A stretch of DNA of 64,000 nt, from NCBI RefSeq assembly GCF_036090055.1, contig NZ_CP107970.1, positions 1,180,501 through 1,244,500 of the forward strand, written 5' to 3'. The notes below the pieces were generated by a model. It worked only from the letters and a program-made list of their open reading frames with translations, had not been told where the DNA came from and did not search any database. Of the stretch, positions 42,087 through 50,273 are shown piece by piece. The translations under genes and the position numbers were made by a program. The DNA is from Nocardioides sp. NBC_00368. Its GTDB lineage: Bacteria; Actinomycetota; Actinomycetes; Propionibacteriales; Nocardioidaceae. Positions within the stretch are counted from its first letter, which is position 1. Every line of letters begins with the position of its first letter.

Positions 42087-43791
42087 CGGCCGCGAGGGCG
42101 GCCTCGACGGTCGGGTAGACAAGCGGCTGGCCCTCCTCGGCGGCCTGGGTCAGCACGTCGCGTACCTGGCCCACGTCGCCGGCCAGCACCAGGTCGGCAC
42201 CGGCGCGCCGCAGGTCTGCGCGCAGCTGGGTCAGCATCGCGGTGGCGGTGACGTCGATCGACGGAGTCGCCCGGCCGTCGAGCACCACCAGCCGGAGGTC
42301 GGGGACGTCCGTGGCGAGCTCGCGGATCCGCTCGCGCACGTAGTCGGCGTTCGCGAACAGCAAGGACGCCTCGACCCTGACCACCAGGACACCCGGGACC
42401 CCTGCGTACACCGGGTTGCGGCTCTGGTCCACCCACAGGCCCGGGTGCGGTGCCGCGACGCCGTCGTCGGAACCCGCGTCGGAACCGGCGACGGGGGCCA
42501 GTGGTGCGATGTGCGGCCGCGAGGTCCGTGCGATGAGCAGGACGAAGGAGACGCCGATGCCGATCACCAGGCCGGGCAGGGTCTCGAAGACGAGCACGCC
42601 GACCAGGGCGGCGACGGCACCCACGAAGTCGGCGCGTGCGCTGAGCTGGTAGACCTTGGTGAGCTGTCCGGTCCGAACCCGCCACAGCCGCCGCAGCGCG
42701 GAGAAGTCGACGAGCTCGATCACCGCGGCGATCACGATCGCGGCGAGCGCGGCCTCTGGAAGGTCGGAGAAGAGCCGGGTCATGAACAGCAGGGTGAGCA
42801 GCGTGAGCGTCGCCGCCGTCACCGCCGAGAGCTGCGATCTCGCACCGGCCGATCCGTTGACGGCGGTCTTGGACAGCGAGCCGTTCACCACCATGCCGCT
42901 GGCCAGCCCTGACCCCAGGTTGGCGACGCCCAGGCCGAGCAGCTCTCGGTTCGGGTCGATGTCGTACCCGCTCTTGGCGGCGTACGTCTTCGCGGCGCCC
43001 AGGCCCTCCACGAAGCCGACGAGCATCAAGCCGACGGCGGCCGCGAAGAGGTCGCGGAACTGGGCGGCCGACACGTCCGGGAGCCCGATGGCAGGCAGCC
43101 CGGCCTCGATGTGGCCGACGATGGCGACCCCCCGACCGTCGAGGTCGAGCAGGGCGGTGAGCCCGATGCAGGCCAGCGCCACGAACAAGGAGGCGGGAAG
43201 GAGCGGGACAAGACGCCGGAGCACGAGCAGGACGACGAGGCTGCCGACTCCGATGGCGATGGTCAGGGCGTCGACGTCACCTAGGTGGCGCAGAAGGTCC
43301 CAGGACTTCTCGAAGAAGTTGCCCGAGCCCTTCTCCACACCGACCAGTGGCGGTAGCTGTCCGATGATGATCGTCAGCGCGAGCCCGATGATGAAGCCGC
43401 GCAGGACCGGCTCGCTGATGAAGGCGGCCAGGAAGCCCAGGCGCAGGATGCCGGCGATGAGAGCGACGACGCCCGTCGCGATCGCCAGGCCGACGGTGAG
43501 CGCGACGACGTCGGCCCCACCGGAGGCGAAGGATCCCACGATCCCTGCCGAGAGAGCCGCGGTCGCCGACATCGGTGCGACGATCATGTGGCGCGAGGAG
43601 CCGAGCAGGCTGTAGAGCACCAACGCAGGCACAGCCGCGTAGAGGCCCACGACGGGCGGAACACCGGCGATGGTGGCGTATGCCAACGACTCCGGGACGA
43701 GCACAGCCCACACGGTGAGCCCGGCGAGCACGTCGGACCTGATCCAGGACCGTGAGTAACCGCTGAATGAAGGAGCGAGGAGTCTGGCCAC
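42058..43791 (-). CDS. SulP-family anion transporter with STAS domain, no. 1
   Basis: 577 residues. The membrane domain opens WAVLVPESLAYATIAGVPPV with VGLYAAVPALVLYSLLGSSR, then YDIDPNRELLGLGVANLGSG and the SLSKTAVNGSAGARSQ loop. The C-terminal STAS domain (about residues 445-560) is VYAGVPGVLVVRVEASLLFA and VLDGRATPSIDVTATAMLTQ. Family members carry sulfate, bicarbonate or other anions. Regulon site 4 lies 63 bases upstream, but I see no matching -10 on this strand. Confidence 0.93.
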   Translation of the reverse strand: MARLLAPSFSGYSRSWIRSDVLAGLTVWAVLVPESLAYATIAGVPPVVGLYAAVPALVLYSLLGSSRHMIVAPMSATAALSAGIVGSFASGGADVVALTVGLAIATGVVALIAGILRLGFLAAFISEPVLRGFIIGLALTIIIGQLPPLVGVEKGSGNFFEKSWDLLRHLGDVDALTIAIGVGSLVVLLVLRRLVPLLPASLFVALACIGLTALLDLDGRGVAIVGHIEAGLPAIGLPDVSAAQFRDLFAAAVGLMLVGFVEGLGAAKTYAAKSGYDIDPNRELLGLGVANLGSGLASGMVVNGSLSKTAVNGSAGARSQLSAVTAATLTLLTLLFMTRLFSDLPEAALAAIVIAAVIELVDFSALRRLWRVRTGQLTKVYQLSARADFVGAVAALVGVLVFETLPGLVIGIGVSFVLLIARTSRPHIAPLAPVAGSDAGSDDGVAAPHPGLWVDQSRNPVYAGVPGVLVVRVEASLLFANADYVRERIRELATDVPDLRLVVLDGRATPSIDVTATAMLTQLRADLRRAGADLVLAGDVGQVRDVLTQAAEEGQPLVYPTVEAALAAATAGPPSDA

Positions 43792-43838
43792 GATCGGTGA
43801 GGCTGCTATGCCGGGCCGGTTCCCGGATCGCCCGGAAG

Positions 43839-43899
43839 GGGTGACCGCCGCAGGTCACCCGATGCGGGTGAGCGCCGTCGCTACTCGGCGACCTAGCGT
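43839..43899 (+). promoter_or_regulatory. MalT-like promoter, site 4, with extra palindrome
   Basis: Perfect TCACCC-GATGC-GGGTGA (43855-43871), then 22 nt, then TAGCGT (43894-43899). An overlapping perfect palindrome GGGTGACC-N6-GGTCACCC (43839-43860) adds a second, outward half-site. It drives the DUF6325 gene, whose ATG has a 41-nt leader with AGGGAGG. Confidence 0.78.
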
Positions 43900-43946
43900 C
43901 CGAGCTGTTCTGTCGTCCGGCAGGCGTACGACAAGAGGGAGGCACC

Positions 43947-44363
43947 ATGGACCGCGGCCCGGTCGAGATTCTGTTCCTGTCGATGTCGGAGGAGGTCGAT
44001 CTCGGCGACGTCGTGGCGGTGCTGCGACCTTCGGTCGAGAGCGGGGTCATCAAGATCATCGACTGCGTGCTGATGGCCAAGGACGCCGATGGCACCTTCC
44101 GTGCCCTCGACCTCGAGGAGCAGGAAGGCCTGCCGAATGAGCTCGCCGGGCTCGAGATCGACGCCAACGACCTGCTGAGCGACACCGACATCGAGCTGTT
44201 CGCCACCGCCCTCGAACCGGGGCAGGCGGGACTCGCTGTCGTCTACGAGGAGGTCTGGGCGCGGGAGGCCGTCACCCGGATCCGGAACGTGGGCGCCGAG
44301 GTCGAGCTGTTCCTCCGCGTGCCACCCGAGGACGTCGAGCTCGCCTTCGCATCCGCCCGCTAG
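43947..44363 (+). CDS. DUF6325 family protein
   Basis: 138 residues, soluble, acidic. GPVEILFLSMSEEVDLGDVV opens it, and it has DNDLLSDTDIELFATALEPG-like spacing with AVVYEEVWAREAVTRIRNVG. This is the DUF6325 pattern of actinobacterial stress-locus proteins; the function is unknown. AGGGAGG supports ATG 43947. It is first in a short operon with the SHOCT gene (15-base gap) under regulon site 4. Confidence 0.8.
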   Translation: MDRGPVEILFLSMSEEVDLGDVVAVLRPSVESGVIKIIDCVLMAKDADGTFRALDLEEQEGLPNELAGLEIDANDLLSDTDIELFATALEPGQAGLAVVYEEVWAREAVTRIRNVGAEVELFLRVPPEDVELAFASAR

Positions 44364-44378
44364 CAGAGGAGACCCGCC

Positions 44379-44690
44379 ATGTTCGCCCGACGCATCGGCC
44401 GCCCCGGCCTGCTCGGTACCGTCGCACGCACTGCTGTCATCGCCGGCACCGCGACGGCCACCTCGAACGCCATCAACCGCCGGCAGGCGGCCAGGGCCCA
44501 GGAACGGGCCGAGGCACAGGCGTACGAACAGCAGCAGTACGCAGCGGCCCAGGCTCCCGCACCGCTCGCGCCGGCGGCCCCGGCGCAGAACGATCTGATC
44601 GGACAGCTCGCCAAGCTGGGTGAACTGCACAGCCAGGGGGTTCTCAGCGACGAGGAGTTCGCAGCCGCAAAACAGCAACTGCTCGGCTGA
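44379..44690 (+). CDS. SHOCT-domain protein
   Basis: 103 residues. An N-terminal hydrophobic stretch rich in Ala/Thr (VARTAVIAGTATATSNAINR), a Gln/Ala-rich linker (RAEAQAYEQQQYAAAQAPAP), and a C-terminal SHOCT motif (LIGQLAKLGELHSQGVLSDE, then EFAAAKQQLL). SHOCT domains act in oligomerisation or membrane association. AGAGGAGA precedes ATG 44379. It pairs with DUF6325 in many actinobacteria, from memory. Confidence 0.88.
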   Translation: MFARRIGRPGLLGTVARTAVIAGTATATSNAINRRQAARAQERAEAQAYEQQQYAAAQAPAPLAPAAPAQNDLIGQLAKLGELHSQGVLSDEEFAAAKQQLLG

Positions 44691-44787
44691 GGCACACCAG
44701 CAGCGAGGACATGGCGACCGGAACTCTGGCCGTGTGACTGACCGAGCGCCGGGAATCCGCGCTGCGAACGTCTTCGGCGCCGGAGGA

Positions 44788-44832
44788 TCGCCCGTTGCGG
44801 GTGAGCCCGTCGGGGCTGACGCCGCCTAACTT
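44788..44832 (+). promoter_or_regulatory. MalT-like promoter, site 5
   Basis: TCGCCC-GTTGC-GGGTGA (44788-44804; one mismatch to the perfect repeat), then 22 nt, then TAACTT (44827-44832). It drives the DUF7144/HdeD operon. The rest of the 199-base gap shows no gene. Confidence 0.72.
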
Positions 44833-44889
44833 CTCGTCCACCGAAGCGGTCGACGAAGAACCGCTCACGACCATAGGGAGCACCCCATC

Positions 44890-45318
44890 ATGAGCAGCAC
44901 CACTTCACGAGGCGGAGGCTATGACACTCCGGTCAAGACCGCCTTCGCCTTCTCCGGCGCCATCTTCGCCGGCACCATCCTCACGATCGTAGGCATCTTC
45001 CAGCTCCTCGCCGGCATCGCTGCCGTGGCCGAGGACAAGGTCTACGTCAAGGGCGTCGAGTACGTCTATCAGTTCGACATCACCGCCTGGGGCTGGATCC
45101 ATCTCATCCTGGGGGTGATCGCGATTGCCGTCGGCATCGGCATGCTCCTCGGGCAGACGTGGGCCCGTGTCTCCGGCATCATGATCGCGGTCCTCGGCTC
45201 TGTCTCCGCGTTCATGTTCATGCCCTACTACCCGTTCTGGGCACTCGCGATGCTGGCGCTCTACATCTTCGTCATCTGGTCGCTCGCGCAGCTGATGTCG
45301 AGCGATGCCGAGTTCTGA
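44890..45318 (+). CDS. DUF7144 family membrane protein
   Basis: 142 residues with four hydrophobic segments (about residues 20-43, 68-88, 92-108 and 114-135). FQLLAGIAAVAEDKVYVKGV, then ITAWGWIHLILGVIAIAVGI, and FMPYYPFWALAMLALYIFVI are typical of DUF7144 proteins. The function is unknown. ATG 44890 is supported by TAGGGAG. Its 3' end overlaps the HdeD-like gene by 14 bases, so they are coupled. Confidence 0.87.
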   Translation: MSSTTSRGGGYDTPVKTAFAFSGAIFAGTILTIVGIFQLLAGIAAVAEDKVYVKGVEYVYQFDITAWGWIHLILGVIAIAVGIGMLLGQTWARVSGIMIAVLGSVSAFMFMPYYPFWALAMLALYIFVIWSLAQLMSSDAEF

Positions 45319-45973
45319 CGTGGCAAGCTCCGACATCCCCAGACCCGAGGACCCGAGCCGCGACGCGCAGGACATGGACGCCGACCAAGACCCGATCGCG
45401 AGCGCGCCGGACCGTCCGGTGGGTTCGGGGTCCGTGTTCGAGGGCCTCGGGGACTACTGGGGCCTTGTCCTGGCCTACGGACTGGTCACCACCGCGCTCG
45501 GCATCATCCTGGCGGTCTGGCCGAAGCAGACGCTCGTCGTACTCGCGGTGATCGTCGCGATCCAGGTCATCGTGTCCGGCGTGTTCCGCCTCATCGCCGC
45601 GGTGGCCGGCAGCTCCATGGAAGGCGGCCTGCGAGCGGTCGTCGGCTTCTCAGGTGCGCTGGCGATCATCGTCGGCCTGCTCTTCCTGCGAGACCCGGTG
45701 CAGACGGTGCTCATCGTCACTCTGCTGCTCGGAGTCTGGTGGGTCATCGGAGGCATCGTCGACATCATCGGCGCCGTCCTCCGGCCGGCCCCGGGCCGAC
45801 GTATGTGGGACATCACCGCCGGAGCCATCACGCTCCTCGCCGGTGCGGTGCTCCTCATCAACCCGGTGGTGTCCTTGGGCGCTCTCCTGGTGGTCTCCTG
45901 CGTCTGGCTGATCGCCGCCGGCATCGTCGCGATCGTGATGGCCTTCCGTCTTCGTGCTGAGGCGAAAGGCTGA
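45305..45973 (+). CDS. HdeD-like membrane protein (DUF308)
   Basis: 222 residues. A hydrophilic 45-residue N-terminus is followed by six hydrophobic segments arranged as three hairpins of the DUF308 repeat (GLVTTALGIILAVWPKQTLV, GLLFLRDPVQTVLIVTLLLG, GAVLLINPVVSLGALLVVSC). HdeD-like proteins are linked to acid and envelope stress. ATG 45305 overlaps the previous gene; GTG 45320 is an alternative start. Confidence 0.88.
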   Translation: MPSSDVASSDIPRPEDPSRDAQDMDADQDPIASAPDRPVGSGSVFEGLGDYWGLVLAYGLVTTALGIILAVWPKQTLVVLAVIVAIQVIVSGVFRLIAAVAGSSMEGGLRAVVGFSGALAIIVGLLFLRDPVQTVLIVTLLLGVWWVIGGIVDIIGAVLRPAPGRRMWDITAGAITLLAGAVLLINPVVSLGALLVVSCVWLIAAGIVAIVMAFRLRAEAKG

Positions 45974-45982
45974 GGTGTCGGG

Positions 45983-47356
45983 ATGAGCGAGGAGCCGGCA
46001 CCACGCGCGGATGACAACCGGACCGAGAGTGAGCTAGATCGCCTCAGCCGGCTCCGCGCGGAGGTCGCTGCGCTCGAGAGCCAGATGGGCCTTGCGGCCG
46101 AGCCGTCCGCAGCCACCCCTGGGCCGACGCGCAGGGGTGGCTGGTGGCGCGGGGTGGTGGTGACCCTGTGCCTCACGTTGCTGGCTCTCCTGTGCCCATT
46201 GGCCGTCGTGGCGACCTGGGCACGCGACGAGGTGGGTGACACCGACCGCTACGTGGCGACGGTCACCCCGTTGGCATCCGACCCAGCGATGCAGAAGGCG
46301 ATCGCCAACCGGATCACCGAGGAGCTCACCACCCGGGTCGACATCCGTCAGATCATCATGCGGATCGTCGAGGCGCTGCGGCAGGGCGGCCTCGGGCCGC
46401 AGGCCGCCGACGGGTTGGAGACGCTCTCGACGCCGCTCGCCAACGCAGCGGACGACTTCATCGCCGATCAGGTCGACAAGGTCGTACGCTCTGACGCATT
46501 CGCCGTCGCCTGGGACGAGGCGAACCGCGAGGCGCACGCGCAGATGGTCGCGCTGCTCACCGGGAAGGAGAGCGCCGTACGTCTGGAGGGCAACGCCGTC
46601 ACCATCGATCTCGCCGCCTTCATCGAGGTCATCAAGGAACGGCTCATCGAGCAGGGCTTCGGCCTCGCCGCCAGGATCCCGGAGATCAACGCGAGCTTCA
46701 CGGTGTTCGAGTCCGACCAGCTGCCCAGGGCCCAGAGCGGGTTCCAGCTCCTGACCGCGCTGGCACGCGCTCTGCCGATCGCGGCCCTCGTGCTGCTCGG
46801 GACCGCTCTCGTGATCAGCACGCGCAAGCGGCGCACGCTGCTCGCGGCGGCACTGGTGGTCGCCGGCTCGATGCTCGTGCTCGGCCTGGCGCTCAATGGT
46901 TTCCGGGCCTTCTACCTCAACGCGGTCAGCGCCGAGGGCCTCTCGATCGACGCCGCGGCGGTCTTCTACGACACCGTCGTGCGGTTCATCAGGTTCAACC
47001 TGCGCGCGGTCCTGGTGATCTCCTTGGCCGTCGCCCTGGTCGCGTGGGTGAGCGGCCCTTCGGCCTCGGCGCTCGGCCTACGCCGTGGCGCCTCCCGGAC
47101 GCTGGCGGTGGTCCGCACCCGTTCCGACAGCGCGGGCCTGGGCACCGGGCCAGTCGGTGCCTTCCTCGGCCGCCACCGCACCGCGATCAGGGTTCTGATC
47201 GCGGGCCTCGCCGTCGTGACCTACGCCCTCGCCGACCGCCCCACCGGCGCCTGGACGCTCACCCTCGTGCTCATCGCCGGTGTCGTGCTGCTGGTCGTCG
47301 AGGTGCTGGCCCGGCAGCCGGTTCACGGTGAGACGACCGAGGCCGAGGTCAGATGA
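45983..47356 (+). CDS. Large envelope membrane protein, unknown
   Basis: 457 residues. A short coiled-coil start (ELDRLSRLRAEVAALESQMG, residues 12-31) precedes a membrane segment (residues 54-76). An extracytoplasmic domain of about 190 residues follows (AIANRITEELTTRVDIRQII, ADDFIADQVDKVVRSDAFAV), then four more membrane segments. Similar actinobacterial proteins exist but have no function I can name. It follows the HdeD-like gene by nine bases, and its end overlaps the second MalT-type regulator gene by eight bases. Confidence 0.75.
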   Translation: MSEEPAPRADDNRTESELDRLSRLRAEVAALESQMGLAAEPSAATPGPTRRGGWWRGVVVTLCLTLLALLCPLAVVATWARDEVGDTDRYVATVTPLASDPAMQKAIANRITEELTTRVDIRQIIMRIVEALRQGGLGPQAADGLETLSTPLANAADDFIADQVDKVVRSDAFAVAWDEANREAHAQMVALLTGKESAVRLEGNAVTIDLAAFIEVIKERLIEQGFGLAARIPEINASFTVFESDQLPRAQSGFQLLTALARALPIAALVLLGTALVISTRKRRTLLAAALVVAGSMLVLGLALNGFRAFYLNAVSAEGLSIDAAAVFYDTVVRFIRFNLRAVLVISLAVALVAWVSGPSASALGLRRGASRTLAVVRTRSDSAGLGTGPVGAFLGRHRTAIRVLIAGLAVVTYALADRPTGAWTLTLVLIAGVVLLVVEVLARQPVHGETTEAEVR

Positions 47357-50030
47357 GGTTCAGGCTCCTCGCCACGGCCAGCGCCTGACTGCGTCGCGAG
47401 ACGCCGAGCTTGGCGTACAGACTGCTGACGTGGGTCTTCACCGTGTTCTCGGAGACGAAGAGCGTGGCACTGATGTCGGCGTACGTCGATCCACGGGCCA
47501 GCTCACGAAGGACGTCGCGTTCCCGGGCGCTGAGCCCCGGGAGCGGCCCGGCCGACTTGTCGACGGTCTCGGTCGGCCGGGGTGTGCCCTGATCGAAGTA
47601 CGTCGTCAGGCTGGTCAGGTTCGCGATGCCGGACGAGATCCTGCCGACCCAGCGATGCGGCCGGAGCGCGGGGAACCGACCCAGCATGGTCTGGACGGGC
47701 GTCCCCTGTCGGGTCCAGCCGAGGAACGGGATTGCGTTCTGGCGCACCTCGGTCTCGATCGCGACCTGCTGGAGCAGTTCCGCGGCCGCCGCCGTGTCGC
47801 CCAGCTCGTGGAGCAGCTCAGCGCGGCCGACGAGCGCGATCCCTCGAGTCATCGGCTGGGACCAGGTCGTCTGCTGCGCGGCGGTGTCGAAGAGGTCCGC
47901 GGCGAGCCGCCGGTCTCCGTCGAGGTCGGCGCGCAGGGCCTTGGCCAGCGCTGCCTCGCCGGTCATCCCGTGCTCGGTGAGCGCGGCCTCGACCGTCTTC
48001 AGCGAACGCCGATCGGTCGCCAGCGCGGCGAGCTCGGCCCGATTGAGCAGAAGAGCGACCTGCAGATGGTCGGGCAGCGGGAAGGACCCGGGCAGGTCCA
48101 ACGGCTCCTCGAGGATCTGGCGGGCGCGCACGACCGAGTGGCCGGACAGGGTGACGTGTGCTTCGCGAAGTCTCATCCAGAACCGGGTGCACAGGTCCGC
48201 GGGATGGAGCGCCGCGGCCGGGATGGGCTCCAGCTCGAGCCAGGGGCACCGTGCGGTGCGGGCGAGTGCCGTGGCCAGCGCCGTCCGGGTGCGGATGAAG
48301 TCGCTACGAGGGCTCTGCGGGCGACCTCGGTAAGCCCGCTCGAGCAGTGCGACGGCTTCGTCAGCGATCTCCCCGCAGGCCGCCTCGCGGCCCAGCATGT
48401 ACTCGGTCATCGCCAGATGACTGGAGGCAGCGGCACCGACCGCCGGCATGTTCCAGCTGCGAGCCAGTCCGATCGCCGAGGTGAGGCTCTGCTCCGCCTC
48501 CAACAGCTGACCGAGCCAGCCCTGCGTGATGCCGAGCTCCGTGAGCAGCTGCGGCAGGATGTCAGCCGCCCCGCCGGCGCCGTGCCTGCCTTGGACCACC
48601 GCGACCGCCCTGTCCGCCGCGTCGCTCAGAGGCTCGAGGCCGAGTCGCGCCCGCATCAGTCCGATGCAGGCCAGCTCTTCCTCCGACATAGCCGCTGACT
48701 CCGCCAGACATCGATCGAACCAGTGCTCGGCCTCGGGTACGCCGCCGTCGAGCCACGCCTCGATCGCGAGTGCGAACCACGTCCTCGGGGTCGTTTCGAC
48801 GTGCTCGGCGAGGTTGCGTGCAAAGGCGCTGAGCCGGTCGCCGTCGCCACGCAACGCCGACTTGACGCCGTCCTCGGCGAGCACGACCGCCATCTCCTCG
48901 TAGGCCCCGACGGCCTCCAGCCGCATCAGCGCGCCGCGGGCCTCGCCCTGGGACCGGTCGATCCGGACAGCACGCACCACCGTAGATCGCGCCCGGGCGA
49001 CGTCGACCCCGCCTGCGACCAGCCGGCGGCGTACGACCTCCGCGAGCAGCGGATGGATCCGATACGCCTCCTCGGCATCGGGGACCAGCGGGACCGCGCG
49101 GGTCACGAGCAGCCCGGTGCTCTCCAGATCGGCGAGCGTGTCGCCGGCGCTCGGGTCCTGTGAGAGGTGCGCGGCGGTCCTGGCGGTGACGACGGTCTCG
49201 GCGGACGTACACAGCAGCAGGTGTCGCGCTCCCGCGGACAACGATGCGAACGCCTCGCTCGCCACCCGGTCACCGAGACCGACGGTTCCGTCCTCGAAGA
49301 CGGTCTCGCCCGCGCTGCCCGGCGGGCTCGCATGAACGGACCGGGCCGCGAGGACCACTGCGGCACACCAGCCGCGTGCCTGCCGGGTGATGGCGTCGAT
49401 GACGGGTCTCGACGGGGTGCGGGCGTGCTCCACGATGAGTGCCTCGGCGTCGGCGTCGCTCAGCCGCAGGACGTTGCCTCTGATGACCGACAGGTCCCCG
49501 AGCAGCTCCGGCACGAGCCTGGTGAAGGGCAGGTCCCAACGGCTGATCATCACCAGCCGCATCGAGTCGGGGTCGTCGTTGAGCCTCTCGTTGATCATCC
49601 GGTGCGTGGATGCGGGAAGCAGGTGCGCGTCGTCGATGATGACGCGCTGGGGCGTGCCGTCGGCTGCCGATGCGGCGTCGAGCATGCCGGAGAGCTGCTC
49701 GGGGCTCATCGAGTCGTCGCCGTCGACCCAGCGCTGCGCGCGCCGAGGCCCGTCGCCGGTCTGTTCCCGAAGCCATCCGGCGACCCCCAGGGTCTTGCCG
49801 GCACCTGCAGGCGCGATCAGCAGCGTGATCGCGGCATCGACAGAGCGGTCGAGTTCGGCCCACAGCGAGCGGCGTGGTACGTAGACCTTCGGGAGGCGGG
49901 GCCAGGGGGCGCTGCCTGAGTTGTCATCGGAACTCGACCTGGGTATCGCCACCGGCGCCTCGTGGCGCGGAATCGGTGCGGGTCCTTCTGTCGTCGAGTC
50001 TGTAGCGGGCGCCGACCTGCTGCGCTGCAC
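47349..50030 (-). CDS. MalT-type LuxR regulator (STAND ATPase), no. 2
   Basis: 893 residues. Walker A LIAPAGAGKTLGVAGWL lies near residue 74 and Walker B RVIIDDAHLL near residue 134. A long helical/TPR-like sensor follows, then a C-terminal LuxR HTH (SARERDVLRELARGSTYADI, then SENTVKTHVSSLYAKLGVSR). GTG 50030 is chosen because GAGGGGAGG lies just upstream; GTG 50108 would add 26 residues that lack family features. Regulon site 6 sits upstream with a well-spaced TATGTT, suggesting autoactivation. It is the leading candidate for the protein binding TCACCC-N5-GGGTGA. Confidence 0.9.
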   Translation of the reverse strand: MQRSRSAPATDSTTEGPAPIPRHEAPVAIPRSSSDDNSGSAPWPRLPKVYVPRRSLWAELDRSVDAAITLLIAPAGAGKTLGVAGWLREQTGDGPRRAQRWVDGDDSMSPEQLSGMLDAASAADGTPQRVIIDDAHLLPASTHRMINERLNDDPDSMRLVMISRWDLPFTRLVPELLGDLSVIRGNVLRLSDADAEALIVEHARTPSRPVIDAITRQARGWCAAVVLAARSVHASPPGSAGETVFEDGTVGLGDRVASEAFASLSAGARHLLLCTSAETVVTARTAAHLSQDPSAGDTLADLESTGLLVTRAVPLVPDAEEAYRIHPLLAEVVRRRLVAGGVDVARARSTVVRAVRIDRSQGEARGALMRLEAVGAYEEMAVVLAEDGVKSALRGDGDRLSAFARNLAEHVETTPRTWFALAIEAWLDGGVPEAEHWFDRCLAESAAMSEEELACIGLMRARLGLEPLSDAADRAVAVVQGRHGAGGAADILPQLLTELGITQGWLGQLLEAEQSLTSAIGLARSWNMPAVGAAASSHLAMTEYMLGREAACGEIADEAVALLERAYRGRPQSPRSDFIRTRTALATALARTARCPWLELEPIPAAALHPADLCTRFWMRLREAHVTLSGHSVVRARQILEEPLDLPGSFPLPDHLQVALLLNRAELAALATDRRSLKTVEAALTEHGMTGEAALAKALRADLDGDRRLAADLFDTAAQQTTWSQPMTRGIALVGRAELLHELGDTAAAAELLQQVAIETEVRQNAIPFLGWTRQGTPVQTMLGRFPALRPHRWVGRISSGIANLTSLTTYFDQGTPRPTETVDKSAGPLPGLSARERDVLRELARGSTYADISATLFVSENTVKTHVSSLYAKLGVSRRSQALAVARSLNLI

Positions 50031-50161
50031 AACCCCTCCCCTCAGCCAGAGCTCAGTTGCCAGTGTCCGTGCCGTGCGCTCGTGCTGGGGGAGTGTGATG
50101 AGCGGCACCGTGTCGTCGTCGGGCGACCCAGTCGTCGTCTGGCCGTCCCGCGACGGTTCTC

Positions 50162-50206
50162 AACATAGATGGCCGAAGGATCGACAAGATCACCTATTTC
50201 AGGTGA
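50162..50206 (-). promoter_or_regulatory. MalT-like promoter, site 6
   Basis: Perfect palindrome TCACCT-ATTTC-AGGTGA (50190-50206). On the minus strand TATGTT (50167-50162) follows after exactly 22 nt, facing MalT-type regulator no. 2. The predicted leader is about 125 nt. The rest of the gap to 50274 shows nothing else. Confidence 0.72.
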
Positions 50207-50273
50207 CCGGGATCAGATCCGCTTCTTCAGCGGCCGACGGCGGCGGAAACGGGTCTGGGAACCCTGCGCTGAG

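Noticed and set aside
42058..43791. SulP no. 1 as a member of the MalT-like regulon through site 4
   Set aside because: At 22 nt from the box on the minus strand the hexamer is GGCGAT, without the conserved A at position 2, so membership is not supported.
50031..50108. GTG 50108 as the start of MalT-type regulator no. 2
   Set aside because: The extra 26 residues lack family features, while GTG 50030 has a strong GAGGGGAGG just upstream. Not fully excluded, since the predicted transcript covers both.
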